A stretch of DNA of 64,000 nt from Methanocorpusculum sp. (lineage in GTDB: Archaea > Halobacteriota > Methanomicrobia > Methanomicrobiales > Methanocorpusculaceae), in contig DALTWF010000004.1 in the NCBI GenBank assembly GCA_029987235.1, forward strand, positions 1-64,000, in the 5' to 3' direction. This document shows positions 34,448 through 43,800 of the stretch, piece after piece. Under the pieces are notes generated by a model. It did no database searches and was not told the DNA's origin. It saw only the letters and a program-made list of their open reading frames with translations. Position 1 is the first letter of the stretch. Each line of letters opens with the position of its first letter. Made by a program: the position numbers and the translations under genes.

Positions 34448-35002
34448 TTACTGCTGAGATTCCAGCAGAATTTCAAGATAGGACTTCGTCAGGCGTTCGC
34501 CTGTTATTCCGTATTTTTCAGCAGTTTTATCAATGGTCGCAACCGCTTCGTCTTCAGTTAAATCAAACGATGCTTCTATTTCAGAAAAACTGCCCACTCC
34601 TTTCAAATCATCCAGTGTCACAATTGCATTTTTACACTGATAAATTTCCCGGTGTTTGACAACCTCTGCGGTTTTGCTAAAGCCTAATTTTTCAAGGATA
34701 TGCGCAAACTCATCACCGGATGATAAATCAACAATCAGCTCTTCACGCGCCTTGAATCCCTCGCGTCCTACTTTCGGACCTTTGTAAGTGATGCAGGGCG
34801 GCATGGCTTTACCTGCTTTCTGGTTTTTCACATAGCGGAGACGCAGAGCTTCATCAGATACGGCAAAATCACGTACCGGTGAGTTAAAATAAACATCATA
34901 TTCATCCTGATCTGCAATTTTTGCGCATCCGTCCGCGGTAAGTTTGACGCGGATTGCGGAAAGCGAGGCGACTTTTACTTTGATTTCGATTTCAAGTCCC
35001 AT
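34448..35002 (-). CDS. CYTH-domain protein (CyaB/ThTPase-like)
   Basis: A 184-residue CYTH-fold protein, starting with the hallmark E-x-E-x-K (GLEIEIKVKV). Further family residues are LRLRYVKN, ITYKGPK, ARELI-like KAREELIVDL and the C-terminal KSYLEIL. The fold forms a tunnel that binds triphosphates with divalent metals. Archaeal members are often annotated as class IV adenylate cyclase, but triphosphatase activity (thiamine-, inorganic or nucleoside triphosphate) is at least as likely. It converges on glmM and is divergent from the lipoprotein gene. Confidence 0.85.
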   Translation of the reverse strand: MGLEIEIKVKVASLSAIRVKLTADGCAKIADQDEYDVYFNSPVRDFAVSDEALRLRYVKNQKAGKAMPPCITYKGPKVGREGFKAREELIVDLSSGDEFAHILEKLGFSKTAEVVKHREIYQCKNAIVTLDDLKGVGSFSEIEASFDLTEDEAVATIDKTAEKYGITGERLTKSYLEILLESQQ

Positions 35003-35082
35003 GCATGTATATTGTAAGGGAAAGACGTTAAGGGTTGCGAAATGAAGGAGAATATAAATAGTATAATGGCAGATAATTTACT

Positions 35083-35547
35083 ATGAATAAAATTCTTTTT
35101 CTTTCAGCAGCACTGCTTGTAATCTGTGCAGTAATTCTTTCAGCTGGATGCATTCAGATTAACACCGGTTCCCAGACACCGGCGCCGACTCCGACGCCGC
35201 AGGTTATTGTCGAGACAGTGTATGTTGAGACGACACCGACCGAGTATGGAACTCCTGACCTGTATGCAACTTATATCGACAGTTCATACGATAGAGACCA
35301 GTGGGTTGAATATGCAAATTTTGAAGTATACAATGCCGGTCCCAGAACTGCTACCAAAGTAACCCTCAATGTTGATGCAAGATACTCTTCATCAATTGTT
35401 GACGCATCCGGTTCCGCATATGTTGGTACTGTTCTCCCATGGGAGACAGTCACTGTAACCGTTCCGATTTACTATAACTCAGACAGAGACTACATGGACA
35501 ATCACACGTTCGACACAGACTTTAAGTATTCGTACGACCCAAATTAA
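35083..35547 (+). CDS. lipoprotein with a CARDB-like beta domain
   Basis: A 154-residue protein with a lipoprotein signal (MNKILFLSAALLVICAVIL, lipobox SAGC) and a threonine/proline-rich linker (TPAPTPTPQ). The mature domain, from about residue 60, reads YVNFEVYNAGPRTATKVTLN-like and ends with DFKYSYDPN, in the style of CARDB/FxLYD beta-sandwiches that sit on archaeal cell surfaces. The function is unknown. Proline-threonine linkers of this type are common in surface proteins of Methanomicrobiales. A T-rich stretch follows the stop. Confidence 0.7.
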   Translation: MNKILFLSAALLVICAVILSAGCIQINTGSQTPAPTPTPQVIVETVYVETTPTEYGTPDLYATYIDSSYDRDQWVEYANFEVYNAGPRTATKVTLNVDARYSSSIVDASGSAYVGTVLPWETVTVTVPIYYNSDRDYMDNHTFDTDFKYSYDPN

Positions 35548-35751
35548 GTCTGTAAAATCCCTTTCTTTTTTTATTTTCACATTCTGTTTCCATAAAATAC
35601 AGGCTGTTTCACTTTGCCTGCCCCAATCATGATTTGAACAGGAAAAGCAGTTCCGGTTTCAGCTGCATGCATTTTCTTTGTGTATGTCGATCCATGGATA
35701 AGTACAGATATAGTATTATTGAAGAAAACACAAAAGAAAGAAAAAAATGGG

Positions 35752-35830
35752 TTGAGAGTTCGGGTTGGAGGGATACCCTCCGGTATTTATGCGAGGATAC
35801 CCCACTGAGGTTCCTCCCCTAGCCTCTCAA
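35752..35830. ncRNA. candidate structured RNA of about 79 nt (family unknown)
   Basis: In the gene-free stretch 35548-35855, perfect 7-bp arms TTGAGAG (35752-35758) and CTCTCAA (35824-35830) enclose a G/C-rich core. The core holds GGAGGG/CCCTCC and GAGGA/TCCTC helices and two copies of GGATACCC. On the minus strand the element follows the atp operon stop and is succeeded by a long T-rich tract (about 35727-35747 on the + strand as A's). That makes a transcription terminator or a 3'-processed RNA of the atp transcript possible; on the + strand it would be a free-standing RNA. The other bases of this gap hold nothing I can name. Confidence 0.4.
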
Positions 35831-35855
35831 AGAGCTTAAAAGATAAGCCGGGGAA

Positions 35856-36479
35856 TTACTTCGACTTACCCTTGACTCTTTTCAGTCTGACTAATTCTTC
35901 ACGTTCCATTTCGTCGAGACGCATCTTAATAAAGTTGCGTGCATCAACTAACTCCGGAATAACCTTGAACTCAAGTGCGTTTACACGGCGCTTGGTACCT
36001 TCAATTTCATCAAGCAGACGTTTCATGGTGGTATCGAGTTCTGCTGAACGGATGATAACATCCACCAGTTCCTCAAACGCATCAGCAGCCTCGTCGATTG
36101 CTGCGGAAGTACCGATAACACTGTATCCGCGCTCATCGAGCGGCTTTTTCACGCCTTTTGCTTCGATTTCAGGTACAACAACACCCATAATATTCTTGTT
36201 CTTCAGACCGATTTCAGGATTTTCGGAAGCAGACAAAGCTGCTGTTAAGACACCGATATTTCCCTCAACCGTTTCTGCGATTGCAATCATTTTCTGGGCA
36301 CGTGCGTACTTTTCGTTTAACTCATTCTTGAGATCCTTAGCCTGAGCTAACACCTTGAAGAATTCAAGGATTAAACCGTCGCGCTTCATCTTCAGAAGCT
36401 TGTGACCGCGCTGTGACAATGCAATCCGCTTTTTAATGCCGATTAATTCACTGCGGGTAGGCTTCACATTAAGCGCCAT
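35856..36479 (-). CDS. atpD: A1AO ATP synthase subunit D
   Basis: A 207-residue subunit D, the central-shaft subunit that couples the A3B3 head to the membrane rotor with F and C. It starts NVKPTRSELIGIKKRIALSQRGHKLLKMKRD, the diagnostic motif. Two long helical segments (residues 1-80 and 120-200) form the expected coiled-coil shaft. It is the last gene of the atp operon, six bases after atpB. A basic tail ends the chain. Confidence 0.95.
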   Translation of the reverse strand: MALNVKPTRSELIGIKKRIALSQRGHKLLKMKRDGLILEFFKVLAQAKDLKNELNEKYARAQKMIAIAETVEGNIGVLTAALSASENPEIGLKNKNIMGVVVPEIEAKGVKKPLDERGYSVIGTSAAIDEAADAFEELVDVIIRSAELDTTMKRLLDEIEGTKRRVNALEFKVIPELVDARNFIKMRLDEMEREELVRLKRVKGKSK

Positions 36480-36485
36480 TTGCGA

Positions 36486-37862
36486 TCAACTCCGGTAGTT
36501 CGGGTGGTATTTCTTAATCAGGTCACGGTCGATACGCTTCTCAAGTTCGGACTCCGGCAGACCGGTGAACAACTCCCAGCCGAGGTCGAGAGTCTGCTGG
36601 ATAGTACGGTCTTCATCGGCTCCCTGACGGACGAATCTGTTCTCAAAGACATCCGCGAACTCAAGGAACTTCTGGTCACGCTCTGATAATGCATCTTTAC
36701 CAACGATAGCGACTAAACCGCGGAGATCGACACCTTCTGCATATCCGGAGTATAACATATCGGATACTTTCTTGTGGTCTTCACGGGTTAAGCCCTTGCC
36801 GATACCGAGGTTCATTAAACGGGACAGAGACGGCATGACGTTGATTGGCGGGTAAATACCCTTACGGTGCAGTTCACCGGAAACCACAATCTGACCTTCG
36901 GTAATGTAACCGGTAAGATCAGGAATCGGGTGGGTGATATCCTCACCAGGCATGGACAGAATCGGAATCTGCGTAACAGAACCTTTTAAGCCCTTGATAA
37001 TACCTGCACGCTCATAGAGAGATGCTAAGTCGGTGTACATGTAACCCGGATAACCGCGGCGACCCGGAACTTCTTCACGGGCTGCACCGATCTGACGCAG
37101 TGCTTCACAGTAGTTGGTCATATCGGTTAAGATAACTAATACATGGTAACCAAGGTCGTATGCGAGATACTCTGCGGTGGTAAGTGCCAGACGCGGAGTA
37201 ACAGTACGCTCGACTGCCGGATCATCTGCCAAGTTCAGGAAAACGACTGCACGCTCTAATGCACCGGTTCTCTCGAAGTCGTCCATGAAGTAGTTTGCTT
37301 CTTCACGGGTGATACCCATTGCTGCGAAAACTACTGCGAATGCTTCTTCAGATCCCGGGACTTTAGCCTGTCTTGCAATCTGCAGTGCAATTTCGTTGTG
37401 CGGCAGACCTGCGGAAGAGAAGATCGGAAGCTTCTGACCACGGACAAGAGTGTTGGTTCCGTCGATGGTGGAAATACCGGTCTGAATGAAATCTCTCGGA
37501 GAACCGCGTGCGTACGGGTTGATTGCTGCACCGTTGATATCAAGGCGCTTTTCCGGAACGATTTCCGGTCCGCCGTCAATCGGCTTACCGCCGCCGGATA
37601 AGATACGGCCAAGCATGTTCTTGGAAACCGGCATCTTGAAGGTTTCGCCGAGGAATCTGACACCGGTGTCTTTTCCAAGACCGGTGGTGGTCTCGAAACA
37701 CTGGACAACGACCATATCATCAGAAGAATCAAGAACCTGACCACGTTTCATGGTTCCGTCCGGAAGTGCAAGGGAAACCTGCTCTTCATATCCTACCGGT
37801 TCAGTCTTTTCGACAAATACCAGCGGACCGGCGATTTTGGAAACAGTCTTATATTCTTTCAT
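36486..37862 (-). CDS. atpB: A1AO ATP synthase subunit B
   Basis: A 458-residue non-catalytic head subunit. It carries the DFIQTGISTIDG and RGQKLPIFSSAGLPHNEIA segments and the SGSVTQIPILSMPGEDITHPIPDLTG-like block; the P-loop lysine of subunit A is absent, as expected for the regulatory B subunit. It forms alternating A3B3 rings with atpA and is 3 bp downstream of it. The C-terminal region ELEKRIDRDLIKKYHP is conserved. Confidence 0.96.
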   Translation of the reverse strand: MKEYKTVSKIAGPLVFVEKTEPVGYEEQVSLALPDGTMKRGQVLDSSDDMVVVQCFETTTGLGKDTGVRFLGETFKMPVSKNMLGRILSGGGKPIDGGPEIVPEKRLDINGAAINPYARGSPRDFIQTGISTIDGTNTLVRGQKLPIFSSAGLPHNEIALQIARQAKVPGSEEAFAVVFAAMGITREEANYFMDDFERTGALERAVVFLNLADDPAVERTVTPRLALTTAEYLAYDLGYHVLVILTDMTNYCEALRQIGAAREEVPGRRGYPGYMYTDLASLYERAGIIKGLKGSVTQIPILSMPGEDITHPIPDLTGYITEGQIVVSGELHRKGIYPPINVMPSLSRLMNLGIGKGLTREDHKKVSDMLYSGYAEGVDLRGLVAIVGKDALSERDQKFLEFADVFENRFVRQGADEDRTIQQTLDLGWELFTGLPESELEKRIDRDLIKKYHPNYRS

Positions 37863-37864
37863 GT

Positions 37865-39610
37865 TCAGGCCCTCAGTTCTTTAAATTCTTTGTCCATTTC
37901 AGCATAAATCTTGTCAAGAACAACCTTGTAGTCCTTGGTGAACTTGATCTGCGGCATCTCGTTCTTGGATTTGACGTTTAAGATCTGTGCCGGCGGAACA
38001 CCTGCTGCCTGTGCTGCGTATGCATAGTCTGCATAGGTCTTGATCATCTTGAACATGTCAAGAGTCTTGGGCAGATCACAGTAGGTGTCGACCGGGTCAA
38101 AACCGTTCTGCTGCAGGAAGAGTTCACGAATCATACGGGCAACCTCAATGGTAACCTGTTCTGCTTCCGGAAGTGCATCAGAACCGACTAACTGCACAAT
38201 TTCATTCAGTTCGGCTTCTTTCTGTAAGACTTCCATGAACCATGCCTTCAGTTTGTTGAACTCCGGAGAAACCTGCTCATCATAGTATTCAGAGAGCTGA
38301 CCCTGATACAGGGAGTAGGACTGCAGCCAGTTAATTGCCGGGAAGTGCCGGCGTCTGGATAAGGATGCATCCAGTGCCCAGAAAACTTTAACAATACGCA
38401 GAGTGTTCTGGGTAACCGGTTCGGAGAAGTCACCACCAGCAGGAGATACTGCACCGATAACAGATACAGAACCTGATCCGCCAGCGAGCGGCTCGACTAA
38501 ACCTGCACGCTCATAGAACTCGGAAAGTCTGGAAGACAGATATGCCGGATAACCTTCTTCACCGGGCATCTCTTCAAGTCTGGAACAGATTTCACGCATT
38601 GCTTCTGCCCAGCGGGAAGTGGAGTCAGCCATTAATGCGACATCGTAACCCTGGTCACGGAAGTATTCTGCGATAGTGATACCGGTGTAAACCGATGCTT
38701 CACGTGCTGCTACAGGCATGTTGGAGGTGTTTGCGATTAAGATAGTTCTCTCCATAAGAGAGTTGCCGGTCTTCGGGTCTTTTAACTCCGGGAACTCGGT
38801 TAATACCTCAGTCATTTCGTTTCCACGCTCACCGCATCCGATGTAGACCACGATTTCTGCATCAGACCACTTTGCAAGCTGCTGCTGGGTAACGGTCTTT
38901 CCGGAACCGAACGGACCCGGAATTGCTGCAGTTCCGCCCTTTGCAATCGGGAAGAGACCATCTAAGATTCTCTGACCGGTCAGAAGCGGAATCTTCGGAG
39001 AGTGCTTCACGATGTACGGGCGCGGCACACGAACAGGCCACTTCTGCATCATCGGGAACTTCTCGCCGCTGTCAAGTTCTACAACAATCTCATCAACAGT
39101 GAAGGAACCTGATTCAATCTTGGTAACTTTGCCGCCCTTGAAGTTTGGTGGAACCATAATCTTGTGGACAATGGATCTGGTTTCCTGAACTTCACCGACA
39201 ATCTGACCCGGTTTTACTTCATCACCGGCTTTAACGACCGGCTTGAACTCCCACTTCTTTTCGTGGTCCAGACCCGGTGCAGAAACACCACGGGAAATGA
39301 AGTTACCCATCTTCTGGATAAGGACTTCCAGCGGTCTCTGGATACCGTCGTAGATACTGGTTAATAATCCCGGACCTAACTCGACTGCGAGTGAGAGACC
39401 GGTGTTTATGACGGGTTCTCCCGGACGAATTCCGGAGGTGGACTCATAAACCTGAATGATGATATTCTCACCATCGATTTTGATGACCTCACCCATCAGC
39501 TGCTCATTACCGACTTTAACGACATCGTACATGTGTGCGTCAAAGTCAACTGCAGTGACGACTGGTCCTGCAATTCTTTTGAGTACTCCTGGTTTGTTAT
39601 TTACTTCCAC
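37865..39610 (-). CDS. atpA: A1AO ATP synthase subunit A (catalytic)
   Basis: A 581-residue catalytic head subunit. The Walker A is GPFGSGKT at about residue 232, followed by GCGERGNEMTEVL and the Walker B area ALMADSTSRWAEAMRE. The non-homologous insert typical of archaeal A subunits lies at about residue 120-190 (with GQIVGEVQETRSIVHKI). The enzyme uses the ion gradient made by methanogenesis to form ATP. Its start overlaps the end of atpF by 10 bp. No intein is inserted in the P-loop. Confidence 0.97.
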   Translation of the reverse strand: MEVNNKPGVLKRIAGPVVTAVDFDAHMYDVVKVGNEQLMGEVIKIDGENIIIQVYESTSGIRPGEPVINTGLSLAVELGPGLLTSIYDGIQRPLEVLIQKMGNFISRGVSAPGLDHEKKWEFKPVVKAGDEVKPGQIVGEVQETRSIVHKIMVPPNFKGGKVTKIESGSFTVDEIVVELDSGEKFPMMQKWPVRVPRPYIVKHSPKIPLLTGQRILDGLFPIAKGGTAAIPGPFGSGKTVTQQQLAKWSDAEIVVYIGCGERGNEMTEVLTEFPELKDPKTGNSLMERTILIANTSNMPVAAREASVYTGITIAEYFRDQGYDVALMADSTSRWAEAMREICSRLEEMPGEEGYPAYLSSRLSEFYERAGLVEPLAGGSGSVSVIGAVSPAGGDFSEPVTQNTLRIVKVFWALDASLSRRRHFPAINWLQSYSLYQGQLSEYYDEQVSPEFNKLKAWFMEVLQKEAELNEIVQLVGSDALPEAEQVTIEVARMIRELFLQQNGFDPVDTYCDLPKTLDMFKMIKTYADYAYAAQAAGVPPAQILNVKSKNEMPQIKFTKDYKVVLDKIYAEMDKEFKELRA

Positions 39611-39903
39611 AAATCAACACCCACCGAACGTTTAATACGCTCTCTCAGGGAGAGACCTGCTTCCTGACCGCCTAAGGTCACAATTGTGGGGCGGACGGAA
39701 TTTTCAACGGTTGCCTGCAGGCGACGCGGGATGGTTTCAAGGTCTGCTTCCTGTAAAACAAGAATGCCGACATTTTCGTCGTCTAATACTTTCTGAATAG
39801 CCTCAGCGAGTTTTTCCGGAGTTTCAGCGGCATAAGTCTTCAGAATTCCGGCTAAGCGGAATCCGAGAATGAACTCTTTGTTTCCAATTACTGCTATCTC
39901 CAT
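39601..39903 (-). CDS. atpF: A1AO ATP synthase subunit F
   Basis: A 100-residue subunit F, part of the central stalk. It starts IAVIGNKEFILGFRLAGI and includes DDENVGILVLQEADL and PTIVTLGG, all standard. It ends within the atpA start region (10-bp overlap) and lies one base after the atpC stop. In the gene order atpH-I-K-E-C-F-A-B-D its location is canonical. Confidence 0.93.
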   Translation of the reverse strand: MEIAVIGNKEFILGFRLAGILKTYAAETPEKLAEAIQKVLDDENVGILVLQEADLETIPRRLQATVENSVRPTIVTLGGQEAGLSLRERIKRSVGVDLWK

Positions 39904-39904
39904 A

Positions 39905-40963
39905 TTACATCACCAGGTATTTGGCTAAGACTTCCGGCTCAAGACCTGCTTCTTTACCGCGGGCTAAGGCACGTAAGTTTGCCACTTCGTATTTCTTGTT
40001 TTCCAGATACACAAGGACCGGAGAAATTGAGAACGGTTCGCGCTTGGACGACTTCTCCATCTGTAAGAGCTGGGCTGCAATGAGCGTGCTCTCGATTTCG
40101 TAAACCGGTTTTTTCTCACGGAGTTCATCAAGTGTATCTATCAGAACCTGTGCTTTTACCTTCTTTTTCAGCGTATCGACTACTTCATCAAGACTTTCTG
40201 CCGACGTCAGGCGTTCAAGTTCGTCAGCTTTGTATGATCCTCCTTCAATCCACATGGACATGGTGGAACACTGCTGGTTTGCCTGTGCCCTGAGCCTGAA
40301 GAGAGTTTTGATGTTTGTTACGTCGATTTCAAACACGACATATTTTAAGAACGGACCGCTGCCCTTCATAATGCCGTGTCCGGCTTTCAGTAACGTCGCA
40401 TAGTAATACTTGTACAACTCAGTTTCGACTGCATTCCAGGACCCTGTTTCAAGAGCCTTGGCTAAACCTTCGCTGATGATGTCTGCGATTGGTTTAATCG
40501 GAATCAGTTCAACGATTCTCTCGATTGATGATTCTGCTAAGAGCTTGTCAAGCGCGGCTGCATCAAGTGCACCGGCAGGTACAAGTACTAACTTGATCTT
40601 TCCATTCGAAAAACCAAGTTTTTTACCTCTGAGAATAGTCAGAATATTCTGAATATCCCATTTGTGCAGGTAATCGCGGGTAAATCCTTTCATCTCTCCC
40701 GGTGCCAGTGAAATAATCCGCTGGTATTCCTTTGCAAGATTCCAGGACATGGCGCTTTCGATGAGGTCAACTCCACTGAATATGGAAGATAATTCATCGA
40801 TTTCGCGTTTATACTCCATTTCTTCGATGAGTCTGGTGAACTCAGGAAGTCCCATGTTGAGCATCCGCTGGTATTCCTCTTTGGGAATCAGCTTTGCTTT
40901 TCTTACCCGCATACGGGTAGATACATAGATATATGGGGCAGAACCGCTCGATACCTCTGTCAT
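39905..40963 (-). CDS. atpC: A1AO ATP synthase subunit C
   Basis: A 352-residue all-helical subunit that forms the socket linking the central shaft to the rotor ring. The family features are YIYVSTRMRVRKAKLIP at the N-terminus, the LHKWDIQNILTILRGK block (about residue 105-120) and VFEIDVTNIKTLFRLRA at about 230. The gene sits between atpE and atpF. Its start ATG is 6 bp after the atpE stop. Confidence 0.93.
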   Translation of the reverse strand: MTEVSSGSAPYIYVSTRMRVRKAKLIPKEEYQRMLNMGLPEFTRLIEEMEYKREIDELSSIFSGVDLIESAMSWNLAKEYQRIISLAPGEMKGFTRDYLHKWDIQNILTILRGKKLGFSNGKIKLVLVPAGALDAAALDKLLAESSIERIVELIPIKPIADIISEGLAKALETGSWNAVETELYKYYYATLLKAGHGIMKGSGPFLKYVVFEIDVTNIKTLFRLRAQANQQCSTMSMWIEGGSYKADELERLTSAESLDEVVDTLKKKVKAQVLIDTLDELREKKPVYEIESTLIAAQLLQMEKSSKREPFSISPVLVYLENKKYEVANLRALARGKEAGLEPEVLAKYLVM

Positions 40964-40969
40964 ATTACC

Positions 40970-41539
40970 TCATCCAAACAAAATTTCCGATGTGTCTTTC
41001 ATGCTGGATTCCCAGACTTCGCCCATAAAGGTTTTGTATGAGTAATCAAGCGTGAGCTGACCATCGGTACTCTGCACAATGACACCGCCATCGATGTCTT
41101 TGGTGCCTCCAAACGAAAATCCGGAAAGTTCGCCGATTGCTTCCTTTGCTGCAGATTCGTCACGTGCATTGCAGAAAACCTCGCCTGCAGTTATCTGACC
41201 TGCGGCTTCTTTTATTAGGGCTTTTACTGCTTTTGCGTGGGTTTCTGCCGGAAGGTTTGCGATTTCCTGCTGCGCGGCTGCGTAGACTTTGTCAAGCAGC
41301 GCTTTCTGTGCGTTTAACTCCTCACGCTTCACAATTAAGTTAGCGCTTGCAGTTTCACGGACAAGCATGCGTTCAGACTGTTCTGCGGCATCTTTTTCTG
41401 CAGCAGCCTTGATTTCGTCTGCACGCTTCTGCGCGTCTGCTTTGATTGCTACGGTTTCTGCATTTGCATCTGCAATAAGTTTTGCAGCTGCTGCTTCGCC
41501 TTTCGCTTTGATTTCGTCAACTACTACCTCAAGTCCCAT
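40970..41539 (-). CDS. atpE: A1AO ATP synthase subunit E
   Basis: A 189-residue peripheral-stalk subunit. The first half is an alanine- and lysine-rich coiled coil (KAKGEAAAAKLIADANAETVA-like composition) and the second half is a small globular domain ending in DSMKDTSEILFG-type sequence. With subunit H it makes the stator stalks that hold the head. The spacing is 15 bp from atpK, and SD-like GGAGGAC precedes its start. Confidence 0.92.
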   Translation of the reverse strand: MGLEVVVDEIKAKGEAAAAKLIADANAETVAIKADAQKRADEIKAAAEKDAAEQSERMLVRETASANLIVKREELNAQKALLDKVYAAAQQEIANLPAETHAKAVKALIKEAAGQITAGEVFCNARDESAAKEAIGELSGFSFGGTKDIDGGVIVQSTDGQLTLDYSYKTFMGEVWESSMKDTSEILFG

Positions 41540-41554
41540 AAAAGCGTCCTCCGC

Positions 41555-41809
41555 TTAAATGAACATGATCATAATTGAGATAACGAGACCAAGGATAACG
41601 AGGGTTTCCGGAATTGCAATGAAGACGAGTGCTAAACCAAGCATACCTTTGTCTTCTGCAATTGCGCCAAAGGCTGCTGCTCCGATACCCTGCTGGGCAA
41701 GACCGGTACCGACACCGCCAAGACCAACACCGAGACCTGCACCGATTGCGCCAAGTCCTTTTCCAATAAGTTTTGCTGATTCTAAATCAATTAATGCTTC
41801 TGCTGCCAT
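41555..41809 (-). CDS. atpK: A1AO ATP synthase rotor subunit K (c)
   Basis: An 84-residue, two-helix proteolipid that forms the rotor ring. The first helix is glycine-rich (GAIGAGLGVGLGGVG) and ends near Q39-Q40; the second has the ion-binding glutamate E68 in AIPETLVILG. One hairpin with one carboxylate means the normal ion-to-ATP stoichiometry, unlike the fused c subunits of some methanogens. The QQ and E-T residues could serve Na+ or H+ binding, and I cannot decide which. It is 2 bp from atpI. Confidence 0.93.
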   Translation of the reverse strand: MAAEALIDLESAKLIGKGLGAIGAGLGVGLGGVGTGLAQQGIGAAAFGAIAEDKGMLGLALVFIAIPETLVILGLVISIMIMFI

Positions 41810-41811
41810 TT

Positions 41812-43800
41812 TTATTCCTCTGTGAACTTTCTGTTATGTCCGAAAGGTTTGTAAATTATGCCGCCGCCCTGATAGAATTTCATAAAGAATTCCACGAAGT
41901 GAAGACGAATGGAGTTAATTGCGCCATCGAGAACACCAAGTACAGCGTTTACGGCGTGTCCGACAATTATCAGGAGTACTGCCGCGATTATTAAGACGAT
42001 ACTAAGTACATTGAAACCGCCGTCAAAGGCCATGCCGAAGAACATGCCTGCGAAGTAGTTGACAACCATACCGATTGCCACAGAGGATAATCCGATTGCC
42101 GCAATACGACTGAAGGATAACATGTGGGAGAGCAGGTTGCTCGGAAGTTCCATAATATCCAATACATTCTCCATTAAGACGAAAATGAGACCAATGATGA
42201 ACATTGCAATTGCAATGATTGTGCAAATAAATCCTGCGGTTCCCGGAATGTAGGGAATCCAGATAATCAGATTTGCGTTTGCAAGGACGACATTTAAGTC
42301 GATTAAGGAGAAAATTGCAAGTAACATGCCCCAGAGCATGAAGTTCCATCCAAGGTTGGAAAGAATTGCTTTTGTTCTGTGGGGACCTTTGTGGTCCATT
42401 CTTGCATGGTTTATCATTCCGAAGATTCTTCCTACACTGATGTAGATGATACCAAGTGCAACGGATAAAATAAGCAGGTCCATAATGTTTGGTGTGTGCT
42501 CAGCTCCGATTGGCAGGTGTCTTACAAACAGCACCGGATGCCACGGGAATGATAAGGTGAAGAATTCACTATAGAGTAATCCTGCAATGATAGTCCAGAT
42601 TGAGACTCCATACATGACACCCATGATTTTTCTGCCCATGTCTCCAAGACGTAAAATGAATTTACGAAGGATAAGGGCGACAATGAGGTATATAATACCA
42701 TATCCGACATCTCCGACAATGAAACCGAAAAGAATCGGGAACATTATGCCTAAAATAATAGTCGGGTCAATTTCTCTGTATTTCGGACGTGCGTACAAGT
42801 CCAGTAATACTTCTCCGGGCTGAGTAATCTTCGGGTTTTTATACTCAACCGGTACTTCGTCGAAGTTTATTTCATCTTCGTCGACGGTTACATAAACGCG
42901 GCCTCCAGTTGCCTGGTTCAGTCCTGCGGTCAGGGATTCAATCTTGCGGTATGGCACCCATCCGTCAATGACGAATGCTTCATCCGTAGTTGCGAATCTG
43001 AGCGGGGCTTCGGCAATTTCAGCATCACACGATAATACTTCATCGCTTGCTGCGAGTAAGTCTGCGTATTTGGCTTTTGCCTCTTCGATTTTGGCATTGC
43101 AGTCTTCGATTGCAGCTTTTTCAACTGCAAGAGATTCGGAGTATGACTCAACTGCTGCTTTGACGCTTCCGGATGCATTCGGAATTGCTGCGGCACTAAA
43201 GCCTGCATCAAAGAGTGCTTTCTCAACTTCTGCCTTGTTCGTGTTCTCTGCGAATACAACGATAAAGTTTGATTCTTTTCCGGCATTGTAGTATTTTTCT
43301 ACAGGGACGGCAAATTCAACGTCATGTTCGATTGAACCTGCAAAGCATGTTACGGATTCATATCCGCGGTAGAGGTCGAGGTCTATCGGGATAAGTTCGT
43401 AGGGTTTGAGTTCGGCGATACGCTGTTCAAGTTCGCGGGTTTTCGTTTCTGCGTTCGATTTTCTGGCCGTGAGCTGGCTTACTTCCGCTTCAATTTTCGG
43501 AAGTTCACTTTTTATTGCTGCTCGAATCGAATCTGCAGTCTGTACCGGAACATTAAACTGTGTCTTTGGGGATGTCTGGAATACGTTTTCAACGGAACGG
43601 ATTTTCAGCAGGTCTGTTGAGACATCGCCGGCGTTCGCTAACGGAACGCCAATCCTGACTCCTTCGTATCCCTCTTTGCCCTGATCGACAAAATCGGTGA
43701 TATGGAATACCTGGTGGCGGTATAATTCGGTCACTACTGACGCGGTCTGCTCTTTGCCTGCGGCAATGAGCATGTGCGTCATCGGTTCAGGCTGAAACAT
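41812..43800 (-). CDS. atpI: A1AO ATP synthase subunit I (a)
   Basis: A 662-residue stator subunit. The first 340 residues are soluble and coiled-coil, contacting the peripheral stalks; the rest holds about seven to eight membrane helices. The motif GDVGYGIIYLIVALILRKF (about residue 365) and the last helices with SHMLSFSRIAAIGLS and HFVEFFMKFYQGGGIIYKPF mark the ion path, with the conserved Arg in SFSRIAAIGL. The gene overlaps atpH by 14 bp. Confidence 0.95.
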   Translation of the reverse strand: MFQPEPMTHMLIAAGKEQTASVVTELYRHQVFHITDFVDQGKEGYEGVRIGVPLANAGDVSTDLLKIRSVENVFQTSPKTQFNVPVQTADSIRAAIKSELPKIEAEVSQLTARKSNAETKTRELEQRIAELKPYELIPIDLDLYRGYESVTCFAGSIEHDVEFAVPVEKYYNAGKESNFIVVFAENTNKAEVEKALFDAGFSAAAIPNASGSVKAAVESYSESLAVEKAAIEDCNAKIEEAKAKYADLLAASDEVLSCDAEIAEAPLRFATTDEAFVIDGWVPYRKIESLTAGLNQATGGRVYVTVDEDEINFDEVPVEYKNPKITQPGEVLLDLYARPKYREIDPTIILGIMFPILFGFIVGDVGYGIIYLIVALILRKFILRLGDMGRKIMGVMYGVSIWTIIAGLLYSEFFTLSFPWHPVLFVRHLPIGAEHTPNIMDLLILSVALGIIYISVGRIFGMINHARMDHKGPHRTKAILSNLGWNFMLWGMLLAIFSLIDLNVVLANANLIIWIPYIPGTAGFICTIIAIAMFIIGLIFVLMENVLDIMELPSNLLSHMLSFSRIAAIGLSSVAIGMVVNYFAGMFFGMAFDGGFNVLSIVLIIAAVLLIIVGHAVNAVLGVLDGAINSIRLHFVEFFMKFYQGGGIIYKPFGHNRKFTEE

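Noticed and set aside
34448..35002. cAMP signalling by a class IV adenylate cyclase
   Set aside because: The CYTH fold serves many triphosphate substrates, and no cAMP receptor is seen. The call was kept at the domain level.
35634..35822. 62-codon + strand frame in the atp/lipoprotein gap
   Set aside because: Its sequence runs through the inverted-repeat element at 35752-35830, is rich in cysteine and serine with no recognisable pattern, and no ribosome site precedes it. I see it as a shadow of the RNA structure.
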